A stretch of 22,572 nucleotides of DNA from CAYYHA01 sp964471535 (GTDB lineage: Bacteria > Myxococcota > Myxococcia > SLRQ01). The notes below the pieces were generated by a model, which saw only the letters and a program-made list of their open reading frames with translations, was not told the DNA's origin and searched no databases. Location of the stretch: assembly GCA_964471535.1 (NCBI GenBank), contig CAYYHA010000048.1, forward strand, positions 1 to 22,572, read 5' to 3'. Position numbers and translations under genes: made by a program. Within the stretch, counting starts at the first letter, position 1; each line of letters opens with the position of its first letter. Of this stretch, positions 1-6,910 are shown piece by piece.

Positions 1-117
1 GCCCCGGGGGAGCGACCCCGGGGTGGGTGTGCCGGCGGCGGGGCCCGGGGCAGAGGACCCCGAGCCCGGGCGCTGAGCGCTCGGTCCGCCGCAGACGGCT
101 GCGGGCGCCGGGCGATT

Positions 118-126
118 CGCTATTCT
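118..126 (+). promoter_or_regulatory. -10-like box (CGCTATTCT) just upstream of the dehydrogenase
   Basis: The hexamer TATTCT at 121-126 ends 7 nt before the GTG start at 134. No Shine-Dalgarno lies between them, so a transcript from this box would begin at or next to the start codon. No convincing -35 element is visible. The upstream 1-117 holds no gene that I can support, only GC-rich sequence including a CCCCGGGG word present twice (2-9 and 16-23). Confidence 0.4.
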
Positions 127-133
127 GGGATCC

Positions 134-1135
134 GTGTTCACGCCCGAGGTGCACCCCATCCAAGATCCGGCGTCGGGGCTGGACGCGTGGATCGTCCTCG
201 ACGACACCACCCTGGGCCCGGCGGCGGGCGGCATCCGAACCTTCGCCTATCCCGACGCCGAGGCGGCCCGGGCCGAGGCGCTGCGCCTCGCCCGCGCGAT
301 GACCTACAAGTGTGCCCTCGCCGGCCTGCCCGCCGGTGGTGGCAAGGGGGTGGTGCGCCTGCACCCGGGGCTCGACCGCCCGGCCGCCTTCCGGCACCTG
401 GGCGCCTTCGTGGAGTCCCTGGGCGGCCGCTACCACTGCGCGGGCGATCTGGGCACCACGGCGGCGGATCTGGCGGCGCTGGCCGAGGCGACGCAGTGGG
501 TGCACACCGACACCGAGACCCTGGCGGAGGCCACGGGGCGCGGGGTCCTGCGGGCGATGGAGGCCTGCGTCCGCCTGACGGGCCGTCCCGCGCTGTCGGG
601 CTTGAAGGTGGTGGTGCAGGGCTGCGGGGACATGGGGGCCGCCGTGGCCCGGGCGGTGCGCGGGGCGGGGGCACGCCTGTGCCTCGCCGACCGGATCCCC
701 GAACGCGCCCGCGCCCTGGCCGAGGCGCTCGGCGGGGAGGTGGTGGACGCCGAGGCCTGCTACGACGTGGAGGCAGACGTCTTCGCGCCCTGTGCGGTGG
801 GCGGGGTGCTGACGCACGAGACCGTCCGCCGCCTCCGCGTCTTCGCCGTGTGCGGGGCGGCCAACGAGGTGCTGGCGGAGGCCGCGGTGGAGGCGGAGCT
901 GCTCGACCGGGGCATCCTCTACGTGCCCGACTTCGTCGCCTCCGCAGGGGCCGTGATCTCGGGGCTCGGGCGGCGCCTGATGGAGCGGACGGATCCGGGC
1001 AGCCTCATCGACCGCATCGGTGAGACGACGACGACGTTGCTGCAGGTGGCCCGGGCCGACGGCCGCCTGCCCAGCGAGGTGGCGCGGCGCCGGGCGGAGG
1101 CGCGCATCGCCCGGGCGCGGGCCCGCGGGGGCTAG
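134..1135 (+). CDS. Leu/Phe/Val/Glu dehydrogenase family amino acid dehydrogenase
   Basis: The 333-residue protein is close to the usual length of leucine or phenylalanine dehydrogenase, an NAD-dependent cytosolic enzyme that oxidatively deaminates branched-chain or aromatic amino acids to 2-oxoacids. The substrate-binding lysine motif MTYK ends at K59, and the catalytic GGGK lysine is K71. The GDLGTT motif supplies the conserved aspartate (about D105). A Rossmann GxGxxG motif (GCGDMG, 163-168) follows, and the late CGAANEVL block matches the family pattern around the cofactor. The start is GTG at 134, because the first conserved block begins soon after and a -10-like box precedes it by 7 nt. 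It converges on the MATE gene with a 71-bp gap. The class is secure. The exact substrate is not: leucine or valine is likeliest, and phenylalanine is possible. Confidence 0.9.
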   Translation: MFTPEVHPIQDPASGLDAWIVLDDTTLGPAAGGIRTFAYPDAEAARAEALRLARAMTYKCALAGLPAGGGKGVVRLHPGLDRPAAFRHLGAFVESLGGRYHCAGDLGTTAADLAALAEATQWVHTDTETLAEATGRGVLRAMEACVRLTGRPALSGLKVVVQGCGDMGAAVARAVRGAGARLCLADRIPERARALAEALGGEVVDAEACYDVEADVFAPCAVGGVLTHETVRRLRVFAVCGAANEVLAEAAVEAELLDRGILYVPDFVASAGAVISGLGRRLMERTDPGSLIDRIGETTTTLLQVARADGRLPSEVARRRAEARIARARARGG

Positions 1136-1206
1136 GGGCTCGGCCGCCTCGCGCGCAGGCTCCCGGTCCGGGCCCCGTCCCAGGTGGGGGGGCGCGGCGG
1201 GGGGCA

Positions 1207-2580
1207 TCAGACGCGGATGCGCTGCCACCTTCCGCGGGCGAAGACCCAGGTGAGGACCGTGGCGCGAAGGAGCCAATCGGCGGTGCTCCCCAGCCACACC
1301 CCAAGGAGCCCCAGGCCCAGGGGGAAGGCGAGGAGGTAGGTGGCGAGGTTTCGCAGGAGGCCGGCGGCGACGAGGGCGGTCACCATGGGCGTGCGCGTGT
1401 CACCGGCGCCGCGCAGGGCGGCGGCGAGGGCGTCGGCGACGGCCATCAAGGGCTGGGCCACGGCGGCGACGAGGAGGCAGGTGGCCCCGAGGCGGAGGAT
1501 CTCCGGGTCGTCGGAGAAGAGACCCACGAGGGGCGTGCGGAAGAGGGCGAAGAGGAGGCCCACGCCACAGAGCACTCCCACCCCGAGGCCGGCGGCGAGC
1601 CAGCCGGCCCGCGCCGCCTCGGCGGGACGGCCCGCACCCAGCTTCATGGCCACGAGGGCGCCCGCAGCGACCCCGAAGCCATCGGCGGTGATGAAGCCCA
1701 GCGATTCGATGGCGATGAGCGCCTGGTTGGCCGCCATCGCCACATCGCCCAGCCGTCCGATGAGGCCGACGAAGACGAGGAATCCGGCGTGGAAGATGAG
1801 CTTCTCGGCGAAGGCGGCGCGGCTGACGCGGAGCACCGCACGAAGCTCACGGCGCACGTGGCGATCGAGGGGGCCCAGGACGAGCCGCACGGGGTCCGCC
1901 CGGCGGAGCAGCAACGCGGTCAGGGCCACCCCCTCGGCCGCGAACGCGATCGCCGTGCCGAGCGCGGCCCCAGCGACGCCCAGCTCCGGCGCTCCGAGGT
2001 GGCCGAAGATGAAGACCCAGTTGCCGAGGACGTTGAGGGCTCCCGCGCCGGCGAAGACGAGCATCGGGGTGCGTGTGTCCCCGCTCGCCTGCAGGACCGC
2101 GGTCGCGGTGACGCCCAAGAAATCGAGGGCCGCGACCGGCATCAGGATCGCCAGGTAGCGCCCCGCGAGGAGGCGGATCTCTGCGGTGCCGGCGTCCCCG
2201 CCGGCCAGGATGAGGGCGATCTCTTCCCGGCCGAAGAAGCCCAGCGCACCGACGCCGAGGCCGAGGCCGAGCGAGAGGGCCATCACGCCGCGCACCGTCC
2301 GCTGCGCCCGCAGCGCATCGCCGGCGCCGGCGGCGCGCCCTACCACGGCCACGGTGCCGGCCGCGAAGGCGGTGAAGATGGAGACGAGGGACCACACCGC
2401 GGGGCCGCTCACCTGCATCGAGGCGAGGGCCGTTTCTCCGTAGGCGCCGAGCATGAGCCGGTCGGCCAGGAACACCGTCGTGTGGAGCAGCCCCTGCAGG
2501 ATCGCCGGCCAGGCGAGGCCGACCACCTCGCGGGGAAGCGAGGCGACCGGCGGGGCGCCCGCGGTGCGGGAAGCAGCCAT
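1207..2580 (-). CDS. MATE family multidrug/toxin efflux transporter
   Basis: The 457-residue, highly hydrophobic protein has the two-lobed repeat typical of MATE (NorM/DinF-type) exporters, with about 12 membrane segments. These inner-membrane antiporters expel cationic drugs or metabolites in exchange for Na+ or H+. The first half opens with REVVGLAWPAILQGLL and contains FLADRLMLG. The second half has the equivalent AADALAAALRGAGDTRTPM, which mirrors ATAVLQASGDTRTPM in the first half; this internal duplication is diagnostic of the family. The ATG at 2580 lies 24 bp after the stop of the 110-residue gene, so it is probably cotranscribed with queF. Its Shine-Dalgarno is weak. The substrate cannot be inferred from sequence. 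Confidence 0.92.
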   Translation of the reverse strand: MAASRTAGAPPVASLPREVVGLAWPAILQGLLHTTVFLADRLMLGAYGETALASMQVSGPAVWSLVSIFTAFAAGTVAVVGRAAGAGDALRAQRTVRGVMALSLGLGLGVGALGFFGREEIALILAGGDAGTAEIRLLAGRYLAILMPVAALDFLGVTATAVLQASGDTRTPMLVFAGAGALNVLGNWVFIFGHLGAPELGVAGAALGTAIAFAAEGVALTALLLRRADPVRLVLGPLDRHVRRELRAVLRVSRAAFAEKLIFHAGFLVFVGLIGRLGDVAMAANQALIAIESLGFITADGFGVAAGALVAMKLGAGRPAEAARAGWLAAGLGVGVLCGVGLLFALFRTPLVGLFSDDPEILRLGATCLLVAAVAQPLMAVADALAAALRGAGDTRTPMVTALVAAGLLRNLATYLLAFPLGLGLLGVWLGSTADWLLRATVLTWVFARGRWQRIRV

Positions 2581-2604
2581 CGTGGGCCGGCGTCGCCTGC
2601 CGGC

Positions 2605-2937
2605 CTAGCTGCGGTCGCCGTGCCGGGGGAGCACGGGCCGGTAGCGGGCAAAATCGCGGGCCACGAGGCGCGCCGGGGGATCGCCCCGTGGCACCGGCAG
2701 CGGCGGCCTGTCTTGGCCCAGCGTCTCCCAGGCCCGGGCGTGGTCCGCCGCGGCGCGGCGGCGCAGCTCGCGGGTCGAGTGCCAGCCTTCCTCGGCACCC
2801 AGCGCACCGGCCAGGCGCTCGCGGAGCTCGATGAGCCGCGCCTGTCGCTCGAGGTCCGCTTCCTCCGCGATCGCGCGTTCGAGCGCCTTCACGGTCGCTT
2901 CGATCTCCACCCGCCAGCGTCGTTCCTTCAGGTTCAT
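2605..2937 (-). CDS. uncharacterised 110-residue charged, probably helical protein
   Basis: I do not recognise the family. Residues about 1-55 are rich in Glu, Arg, Ala and Leu with heptad-like spacing (KALERAIAEEADLERQARLIELRERLAG), which suggests a helical hairpin or short coiled coil. The C-terminal half is Arg/Pro-rich and ends RYRPVLPRHGDRS. There is no signal peptide or membrane segment. The ATG (2937-2935) overlaps the queF stop as ATGA, a 4-nt overlap typical of translational coupling, and this fixes the start. It sits between queF and the MATE gene on the same strand, so it belongs to that unit, but nothing in the sequence reveals its role. Confidence 0.7.
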   Translation of the reverse strand: MNLKERRWRVEIEATVKALERAIAEEADLERQARLIELRERLAGALGAEEGWHSTRELRRRAAADHARAWETLGQDRPPLPVPRGDPPARLVARDFARYRPVLPRHGDRS

Positions 2938-3296
2938 CGCCCGTCCCGTTCGTAGCTCGCCTCGACCACGGTGTGGATGCCCCCCCGCACGTTGAAGTCT
3001 CCCACCACCGTCATCCGCCTCGGCTCGACGGCAGCCACCAGGTCGTCGAGGATGCGGTTGGTCACGGCCTCGTGGAAGTGCCCCTCCTCGCGGAAGCTCC
3101 ACAGATACAGCTTCAGACTTTTGAGCTCCACGCACCGCTGGTCCGGTACGTACTCGATGCGGAGGGTGGCGAAGTCGGGCTGCCCCGTCTTCGGGCACAC
3201 GCAGGTGAACTCCGGTGCCTCGAGGCGGATCACGTAGTCGCGCTCGGGGTTGGGGTTGGGAAAGGTCTCCAAGGTCTTGGAGGGCTGGGTGGGCAT
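2934..3296 (-). CDS. queF: NADPH-dependent 7-cyano-7-deazaguanine reductase QueF
   Basis: QueF reduces the nitrile preQ0 to the amine preQ1, a late step in queuosine biosynthesis for tRNA wobble position 34. The 120-residue protein is the short unimodular (YkvM-type) form. The block FTCVCPKTGQPDF holds the catalytic cysteine (C34, forming the thioimide with preQ0) and the proton-donating aspartate (D41). The NADPH-binding signature ELKSLKLYLWSFR follows at 57-69, and GHFHEAVTNRI at 72-82 is also conserved. The length is near-normal for this form. It is the first gene of a minus-strand unit with the 110-residue protein and the MATE exporter. No other queuosine gene lies in the window. It lacks a clear Shine-Dalgarno, and a TAAAGA box lies 8 nt upstream of its ATG. 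Confidence 0.95.
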   Translation of the reverse strand: MPTQPSKTLETFPNPNPERDYVIRLEAPEFTCVCPKTGQPDFATLRIEYVPDQRCVELKSLKLYLWSFREEGHFHEAVTNRILDDLVAAVEPRRMTVVGDFNVRGGIHTVVEASYERDGR

Positions 3297-3304
3297 CGGG
3301 CGAC

Positions 3305-3313
3305 TCTTTAGCA
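3305..3313 (-). promoter_or_regulatory. extended -10-like box (TGCTAAAGA) of queF
   Basis: Read on the minus strand, TGC followed by TAAAGA ends 8 nt before the queF ATG at 3296. This matches an extended -10 (TGn) pattern and would start the mRNA at or near the initiation codon. The rest of the 119-bp divergent spacer (3297-3415) shows no obvious -35, and I see no similar box for the methyltransferase on the other strand. Confidence 0.4.
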
Positions 3314-3415
3314 GGCCTCCGGCACGTGGGCCAAGCCGCGGGCCAGACCGCCGCCTGGAACGCCCCCGGCAGCCTCCGTTGAGCGACGCACGTCGATCGG
3401 CGATGCTCGCGGGCG

Positions 3416-4723
3416 GTGCGCGTCACGGTGGAACGAACGCCGGTGGACCCGAGCGCGCCGCGGCTGTGGTGGCCGGGGCGCCCCGCCGAGCCACTCTGTG
3501 TCGAGGCGAGCCGCCCTTCCGTGACCGAGCGGTGGGGCGAGGGGACGCCCGCGGGGACGGTGCTGTTGGGGGAGAACCTGGGCCTGCTTGCCGGCCTCGA
3601 GCCGGGCTCGGTGGACCTCGCCTACCTCGACCCCCCGTTCTACTCGGGCGAGCGCTACCACTTTCGCACCACCGCCGGAGGCCGGCGCTTCGAGGTGGGG
3701 GCCTTCGCGGACCAGTGGCCGAGCCTCGGGGCCTACCTCGCCTTCCTCGAAGACCGCCTGCGCCTCGTCGCCCGGGCCCTCTCGCCCCGAGGCTCCCTCT
3801 ACCTCCACCTCGATGCCCAAGCGGCCCACTATGCGAAGGTGCTCGCCGACGAGGTCCTCGGCGCTGCGCACTTCTCCCGGCAGATCGTCTGGCGCATCGG
3901 CTGGGTGAGCGGCTTCAAGGCGCGTGCGAAGAACTGGGTGCGAAACCACGACGTCCTCCTCTACTACGCGCGACCCGGCGCGCCCTTCGAGCGCATCCTC
4001 CTGCCCCACCCCGAGGGCTACGCGCGGCGGGGGGGCGGCGAGGGACAGGGGCGTCCCCTCGACGACGTGTGGGTGGACCTCCCGTCGATCCAGATCATGA
4101 GCTACTCGGGGGAGAAGACCGGCTACGGCACGCAGAAGAACCTCGCCCTCCTCGAGCGGATCGTTCGCGCCTCGAGCCGGCCCGGCGACCGGGTCCTCGA
4201 TCCCTTTGCCGGGGCGGGCACGGCAGCGGTGGCGGCCCACCGGCTCGGCCGCCGCTTCGTCGTCATCGACGCCTCACCGCTCGCGGTGCACCTGACCCGC
4301 CGCCGCCTCGTCGCCGAGGAGGCCGTCTTCACCGTGGCCGAAGAGACGCCGTCGACCACCGCCCCTCCCGGCCCCCTGCGCGTCCGGGTCGTCGACCGGG
4401 CGGAGGGCCCGGCCCTCTGCCTCGAAGGGGCGCCCGAGGCGGCGGGGCCCGAGGGGACGAGCGAACTCGAGCGCATCGATGCCTGGTGGGTGTACGACGG
4501 GGAGGAGCGCCCCGCACGGCCGCGCTTCGTCGCGCTGCGACCCACCGGTCGCCGCGGCGGCTCGGTGCCCCGGTGCTCGGGGCCGCTCGAGCTACCAGGT
4601 GTCCGCCGCCTCGCGGTGGTCGCGGTCGATCTCGCCGGCCGTCCCCACGAGACATCCGTCACTCTCGGTCGGAGCGCGCCTGCCGGTTCCCGGCGGCGAG
4701 GGCGCCGTACCAGCAGCGGATGA
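3416..4723 (+). CDS. site-specific DNA methyltransferase, beta-class Mod-like (N6-adenine or N4-cytosine)
   Basis: The 435-residue protein resembles type III Mod and orphan DNA methylases. Catalytic motif IV appears as DLAYLDPPFYSG (about 62-73), and the AdoMet-binding motif I as VLDPFAGAGT near residues 261-270, preceded by YGTQKNLALLERIVRASSRP, the family's usual (Y)xTQK lead-in. Motif IV before motif I defines the beta-class order; the roughly 190 residues between them would hold the target-recognition region. Beyond about residue 300 an extension of over 100 residues looks strand-rich (DAWWVYDG, RRLAVVAVDLAGRPHETSVTL), perhaps an Ig-like fold. No restriction endonuclease or specificity gene is adjacent, so it looks like an orphan. 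GTG at 3416 is one of several in-frame GTGs with no clear Shine-Dalgarno, so the exact start is uncertain. Its last 65 nt overlap the convergent glycosidase gene. Confidence 0.87.
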   Translation: MRVTVERTPVDPSAPRLWWPGRPAEPLCVEASRPSVTERWGEGTPAGTVLLGENLGLLAGLEPGSVDLAYLDPPFYSGERYHFRTTAGGRRFEVGAFADQWPSLGAYLAFLEDRLRLVARALSPRGSLYLHLDAQAAHYAKVLADEVLGAAHFSRQIVWRIGWVSGFKARAKNWVRNHDVLLYYARPGAPFERILLPHPEGYARRGGGEGQGRPLDDVWVDLPSIQIMSYSGEKTGYGTQKNLALLERIVRASSRPGDRVLDPFAGAGTAAVAAHRLGRRFVVIDASPLAVHLTRRRLVAEEAVFTVAEETPSTTAPPGPLRVRVVDRAEGPALCLEGAPEAAGPEGTSELERIDAWWVYDGEERPARPRFVALRPTGRRGGSVPRCSGPLELPGVRRLAVVAVDLAGRPHETSVTLGRSAPAGSRRRGRRTSSG

Positions 4724-5795
4724 CTTCGGCGGCGGGCTTGCCCCGCGGCGAGTAAGAGGCGTCGTCGAGGCGGTCGAAGCCGAGCCAGTTCCAGACGAAG
4801 AGGCCCCGAAGGTAGGGCGCCGCGTGGAAGGTGCGCACGAGGCTCCGGTAGCAGCGAAGCTGCAGGGCGGGATCGGCGCGCTCGGGGGGGCGGTGGTCCC
4901 AGGGCCGGGCGGCGGCATGGGGGGCCGAGGGGAAGCCCACCTCGGTCAGCAGGACGGGGCGCCCGTGGCGCTTTGCCCACCGCACGAGGCGGCGGGTGAA
5001 GCTCTTCCACCCGAAGTCGAGCTCCGCCTCGCTGGGGTCGGGCCGGGTCGAGAGGGTGGGGTAGGTCGAGACCCCGGCGAAGTCGAGGGCATCCACGAAG
5101 CCGATGGGCTCGAAGTGGTCCCAGTTGGCGGAGTAGGTGAGCTGGCCGCTGTAGACCCCGCGGACCTCGGCGATGAGGTGCCGCCACCTGGCCCGTTGGT
5201 GCTCGGTGCTCGACAGCTCGCTGCCCACGGAGAAGAGCGAGATGCCGTGCGCCTCGGCGAACGCCGCATAGTGGAGGACGAAGCGGGTGTAGGCCTCCCA
5301 CCAGCGGTCCCAGTCGGCAGGCTCCAGGGTCCCGCGCCAGCGCCCCAGGCGCCGCGTCTCCACGTGCACGATCGGCATCAGGAAGACGCCGAGGCCCCGG
5401 GCCCTCGCATCGCCGACCACGGCGGCGAGTTCGGCGTCGGAGGGCGTCAGCCCGGGGCGCGGGGCGAGGGTGGTATCCCGCACCGTCGCCATGGCCCAGC
5501 GCACCGGGAGGAGCACGTCGGTGGCGCCGGTGGCGCGGATCTCGTCGAGGAGGTTTCGGTAGATGCGGTGCCGGACCGCCGGGTCGGGGTCGCTAGCCAA
5601 CAGGTCGAGGGCGATGCCGCGGAGGAACTCGGGCCCCCGGGGCGCCGGTACCGGGAGCCCGGCGCAGGGGTGGGAGGTGTCGCCGGCGGGGCCGAGGGCG
5701 ACCACGGTGGCCTCCTGGCACCCGCCGAGGAGGAGGGCGGCCAGGAGTGGGAGGGCGCGCTCGCGAGCGGCCGGAAGGGGGGCGACCTTTGGCAC
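4659..5795 (-). CDS. GH113-like glycoside hydrolase lipoprotein (TIM barrel)
   Basis: The 378-residue protein begins with a short charged stretch, then a hydrophobic segment ending LLLGGC, a good lipobox with C26. It is therefore probably anchored on the outer or periplasmic membrane face. The mature part is a single TIM barrel resembling GH113 beta-mannanase-like proteins. FLRGIALDLL opens the barrel, FSVGSELSS carries the likely acid/base glutamate (E193), and VLLTEVGFPS carries the likely nucleophile (E285). ANWDHFEPIGFVDALDFAGVSTY between them is typical of the group. Both glutamates being present argues for an active enzyme; the sugar substrate is unknown. GTG at 5795 follows AAAGGAG by only 1 nt, so initiation may instead be leaderless from a TACCAA box 6 nt upstream. 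Its 3' end overlaps the methyltransferase by 65 nt. Confidence 0.78.
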   Translation of the reverse strand: MPKVAPLPAARERALPLLAALLLGGCQEATVVALGPAGDTSHPCAGLPVPAPRGPEFLRGIALDLLASDPDPAVRHRIYRNLLDEIRATGATDVLLPVRWAMATVRDTTLAPRPGLTPSDAELAAVVGDARARGLGVFLMPIVHVETRRLGRWRGTLEPADWDRWWEAYTRFVLHYAAFAEAHGISLFSVGSELSSTEHQRARWRHLIAEVRGVYSGQLTYSANWDHFEPIGFVDALDFAGVSTYPTLSTRPDPSEAELDFGWKSFTRRLVRWAKRHGRPVLLTEVGFPSAPHAAARPWDHRPPERADPALQLRCYRSLVRTFHAAPYLRGLFVWNWLGFDRLDDASYSPRGKPAAEVIRCWYGALAAGNRQARSDRE

Positions 5796-5801
5796 ACTCC
5801 T

Positions 5802-5811
5802 TTGGTAGTCT
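5802..5811. promoter_or_regulatory. overlapping divergent -10-like boxes
   Basis: In the 48-bp gap between two divergent lipoprotein genes, TAGTCT (5806-5811, plus strand) would serve the MopE-motif lipoprotein. TACCAA (5807-5802, minus strand) would serve the glycosidase. They share the central TA step, as in published symmetric bidirectional bacterial promoters. The plus-strand transcript would have a leader of about 25 nt with a strong Shine-Dalgarno; the minus-strand one would be nearly leaderless. Confidence 0.3.
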
Positions 5812-5843
5812 CTTCAGACCTTGGTCGCCAGGAGGGAGTGTTC

Positions 5844-6872
5844 GTGAGGGGATCGAACGAGAGGGGATCGCAGAGGCTCGCCCACCGGCTCGCCGGCCCG
5901 CTGCCCATTCTCGCCCTCGCGGCGGCGCTGCTCGCGCTGCCCGTTGCCGGCTGCGCGCCGCCTCCGGGCGGCGGCGAGGACGGAGGAAGCGATGCGGGCG
6001 CCCGCCCCGATTCTGGGCAGCCCGACGGGGGCGGGGTGCCCGATGCGGGGCCGGCCGACGGGGGCGGCGACGGCGGGAGCGACGCGGGGCCCGTGACCTG
6101 CGACGGAGGGGTCGTCGGCTACCTCGACGAAGACCAGGACACCTACGGCGTGGACGATCCGGCGACCAACGTCTGCACCGAGCCGATTCCCAGCGGCTAC
6201 GCAGGCCGGGCCGGCGACTGCGGCCCCGATGACGCCTGGCGCCACCCGGGGGGCGACGAGATCTGCGACGACAACGTGGACGACGACTGTGACGGCCGTG
6301 ACGCCGACTGCCCCACCACCCAAGGGACGGGCCTCGATCTCCCCGACTGGGACTGCCAGACCGGGGCGCCCCCGCCCAACGTGGTGGCCTGGGCCTACTT
6401 CCCGGACGGGAACGGATACTTCCAAGATGGCGGATGCTTTGTGTTCTTCGAGGGCTACCCGGGCGAGTTCTACGTGACCCGGAAGAACCTGGTGCGCGCG
6501 AACAACAGCCCCGATTGCGAGACCCTCAACGGCTGCACCTGCCCCTCGCTCAACGGGTGGCCGAGCTACGACCGGCGCCTCTACGCCTTCACGAAGGCCG
6601 ACCGCGATCCCTGTGAGGAGATCGCGATCCGGGACCACGGGGGGGAGGATCAGCCGGTGAGCAACGCCTGCCGGAAGTACCTCTACCAGCTGCACTACTA
6701 CGACATCCCCTTCACCTACCTGACCGACTCCGTCGAGGCGCTGCGGCGGCGCCTGAATGCCTTCCCCACCGTGGAGGTGGCCTGCGCCGCCGACACGCCG
6801 CACCAGAACCTGCCCTTCGCGAGCCTCATGGCCGCACCGGTGCAGTTCAACGACGGCTACCAGCCCAAGTGA
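5844..6872 (+). CDS. lipoprotein with Asp/Gly-rich linker and MopE-type putative metal-binding motif
   Basis: The 342-residue predicted lipoprotein has a signal peptide ending LPVAGC, with lipidation at about C37. A linker of some 40 residues follows, built almost only from G, D, A, P and S (repeated GGGxDGGSDAG and PDAGPADGG). Next comes a MopE-type metal-binding motif of the kind common in myxobacterial surface proteins: a Ca-loop-like DEDQDTYG, then a conserved C...P.GY...GDC...D, and PGGDEICDDNVDDDCDG. The remaining 200 or so residues contain many cysteines and aromatics and match no family I know. The GTG at 5844 is preferred over the in-frame GTG at 5838 because AGGAGG at 5830-5835 lies 8 nt from it. 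The role is unknown, probably a surface or periplasmic metal-binding protein. Confidence 0.82.
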   Translation: MRGSNERGSQRLAHRLAGPLPILALAAALLALPVAGCAPPPGGGEDGGSDAGARPDSGQPDGGGVPDAGPADGGGDGGSDAGPVTCDGGVVGYLDEDQDTYGVDDPATNVCTEPIPSGYAGRAGDCGPDDAWRHPGGDEICDDNVDDDCDGRDADCPTTQGTGLDLPDWDCQTGAPPPNVVAWAYFPDGNGYFQDGGCFVFFEGYPGEFYVTRKNLVRANNSPDCETLNGCTCPSLNGWPSYDRRLYAFTKADRDPCEEIAIRDHGGEDQPVSNACRKYLYQLHYYDIPFTYLTDSVEALRRRLNAFPTVEVACAADTPHQNLPFASLMAAPVQFNDGYQPK

Positions 6873-6877
6873 GCTGC

Positions 6878-6910
6878 GCAGGGGGTTGTGGCGCCGTCCC
6901 GACCCCCTGC
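6878..6910. terminator. hairpin between convergent stop codons
   Basis: GCAGGGGGT (6878-6886) and ACCCCCTGC (6902-6910) form a perfect 9-bp stem around a 15-nt loop. The structure fills the 38-bp gap between the lipoprotein stop and the RsmJ-like stop, so it could act in both directions. No T-tract follows on either strand, so intrinsic termination would be atypical. Confidence 0.5.

Noticed and set aside
2934..4723. queF next to a DNA methyltransferase as a 7-deazaguanine DNA-modification system
   Set aside because: QueF makes preQ1 for tRNA; known DNA deazapurine systems use a transglycosylase and Dpd proteins that are absent, and the genes are divergent.
5790..5806. TGGCAC followed by TTTGGTA, resembling a sigma-54 promoter
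   Set aside because: With correct spacing the -12 element lacks the essential GC (it reads TTTGG), and part of it lies within the start of the glycosidase gene.
4479..5843. Upstream in-frame extension of the MopE-motif lipoprotein
   Set aside because: It is antisense to the glycosidase gene, and the signal peptide and AGGAGG site fix the start at 5844.
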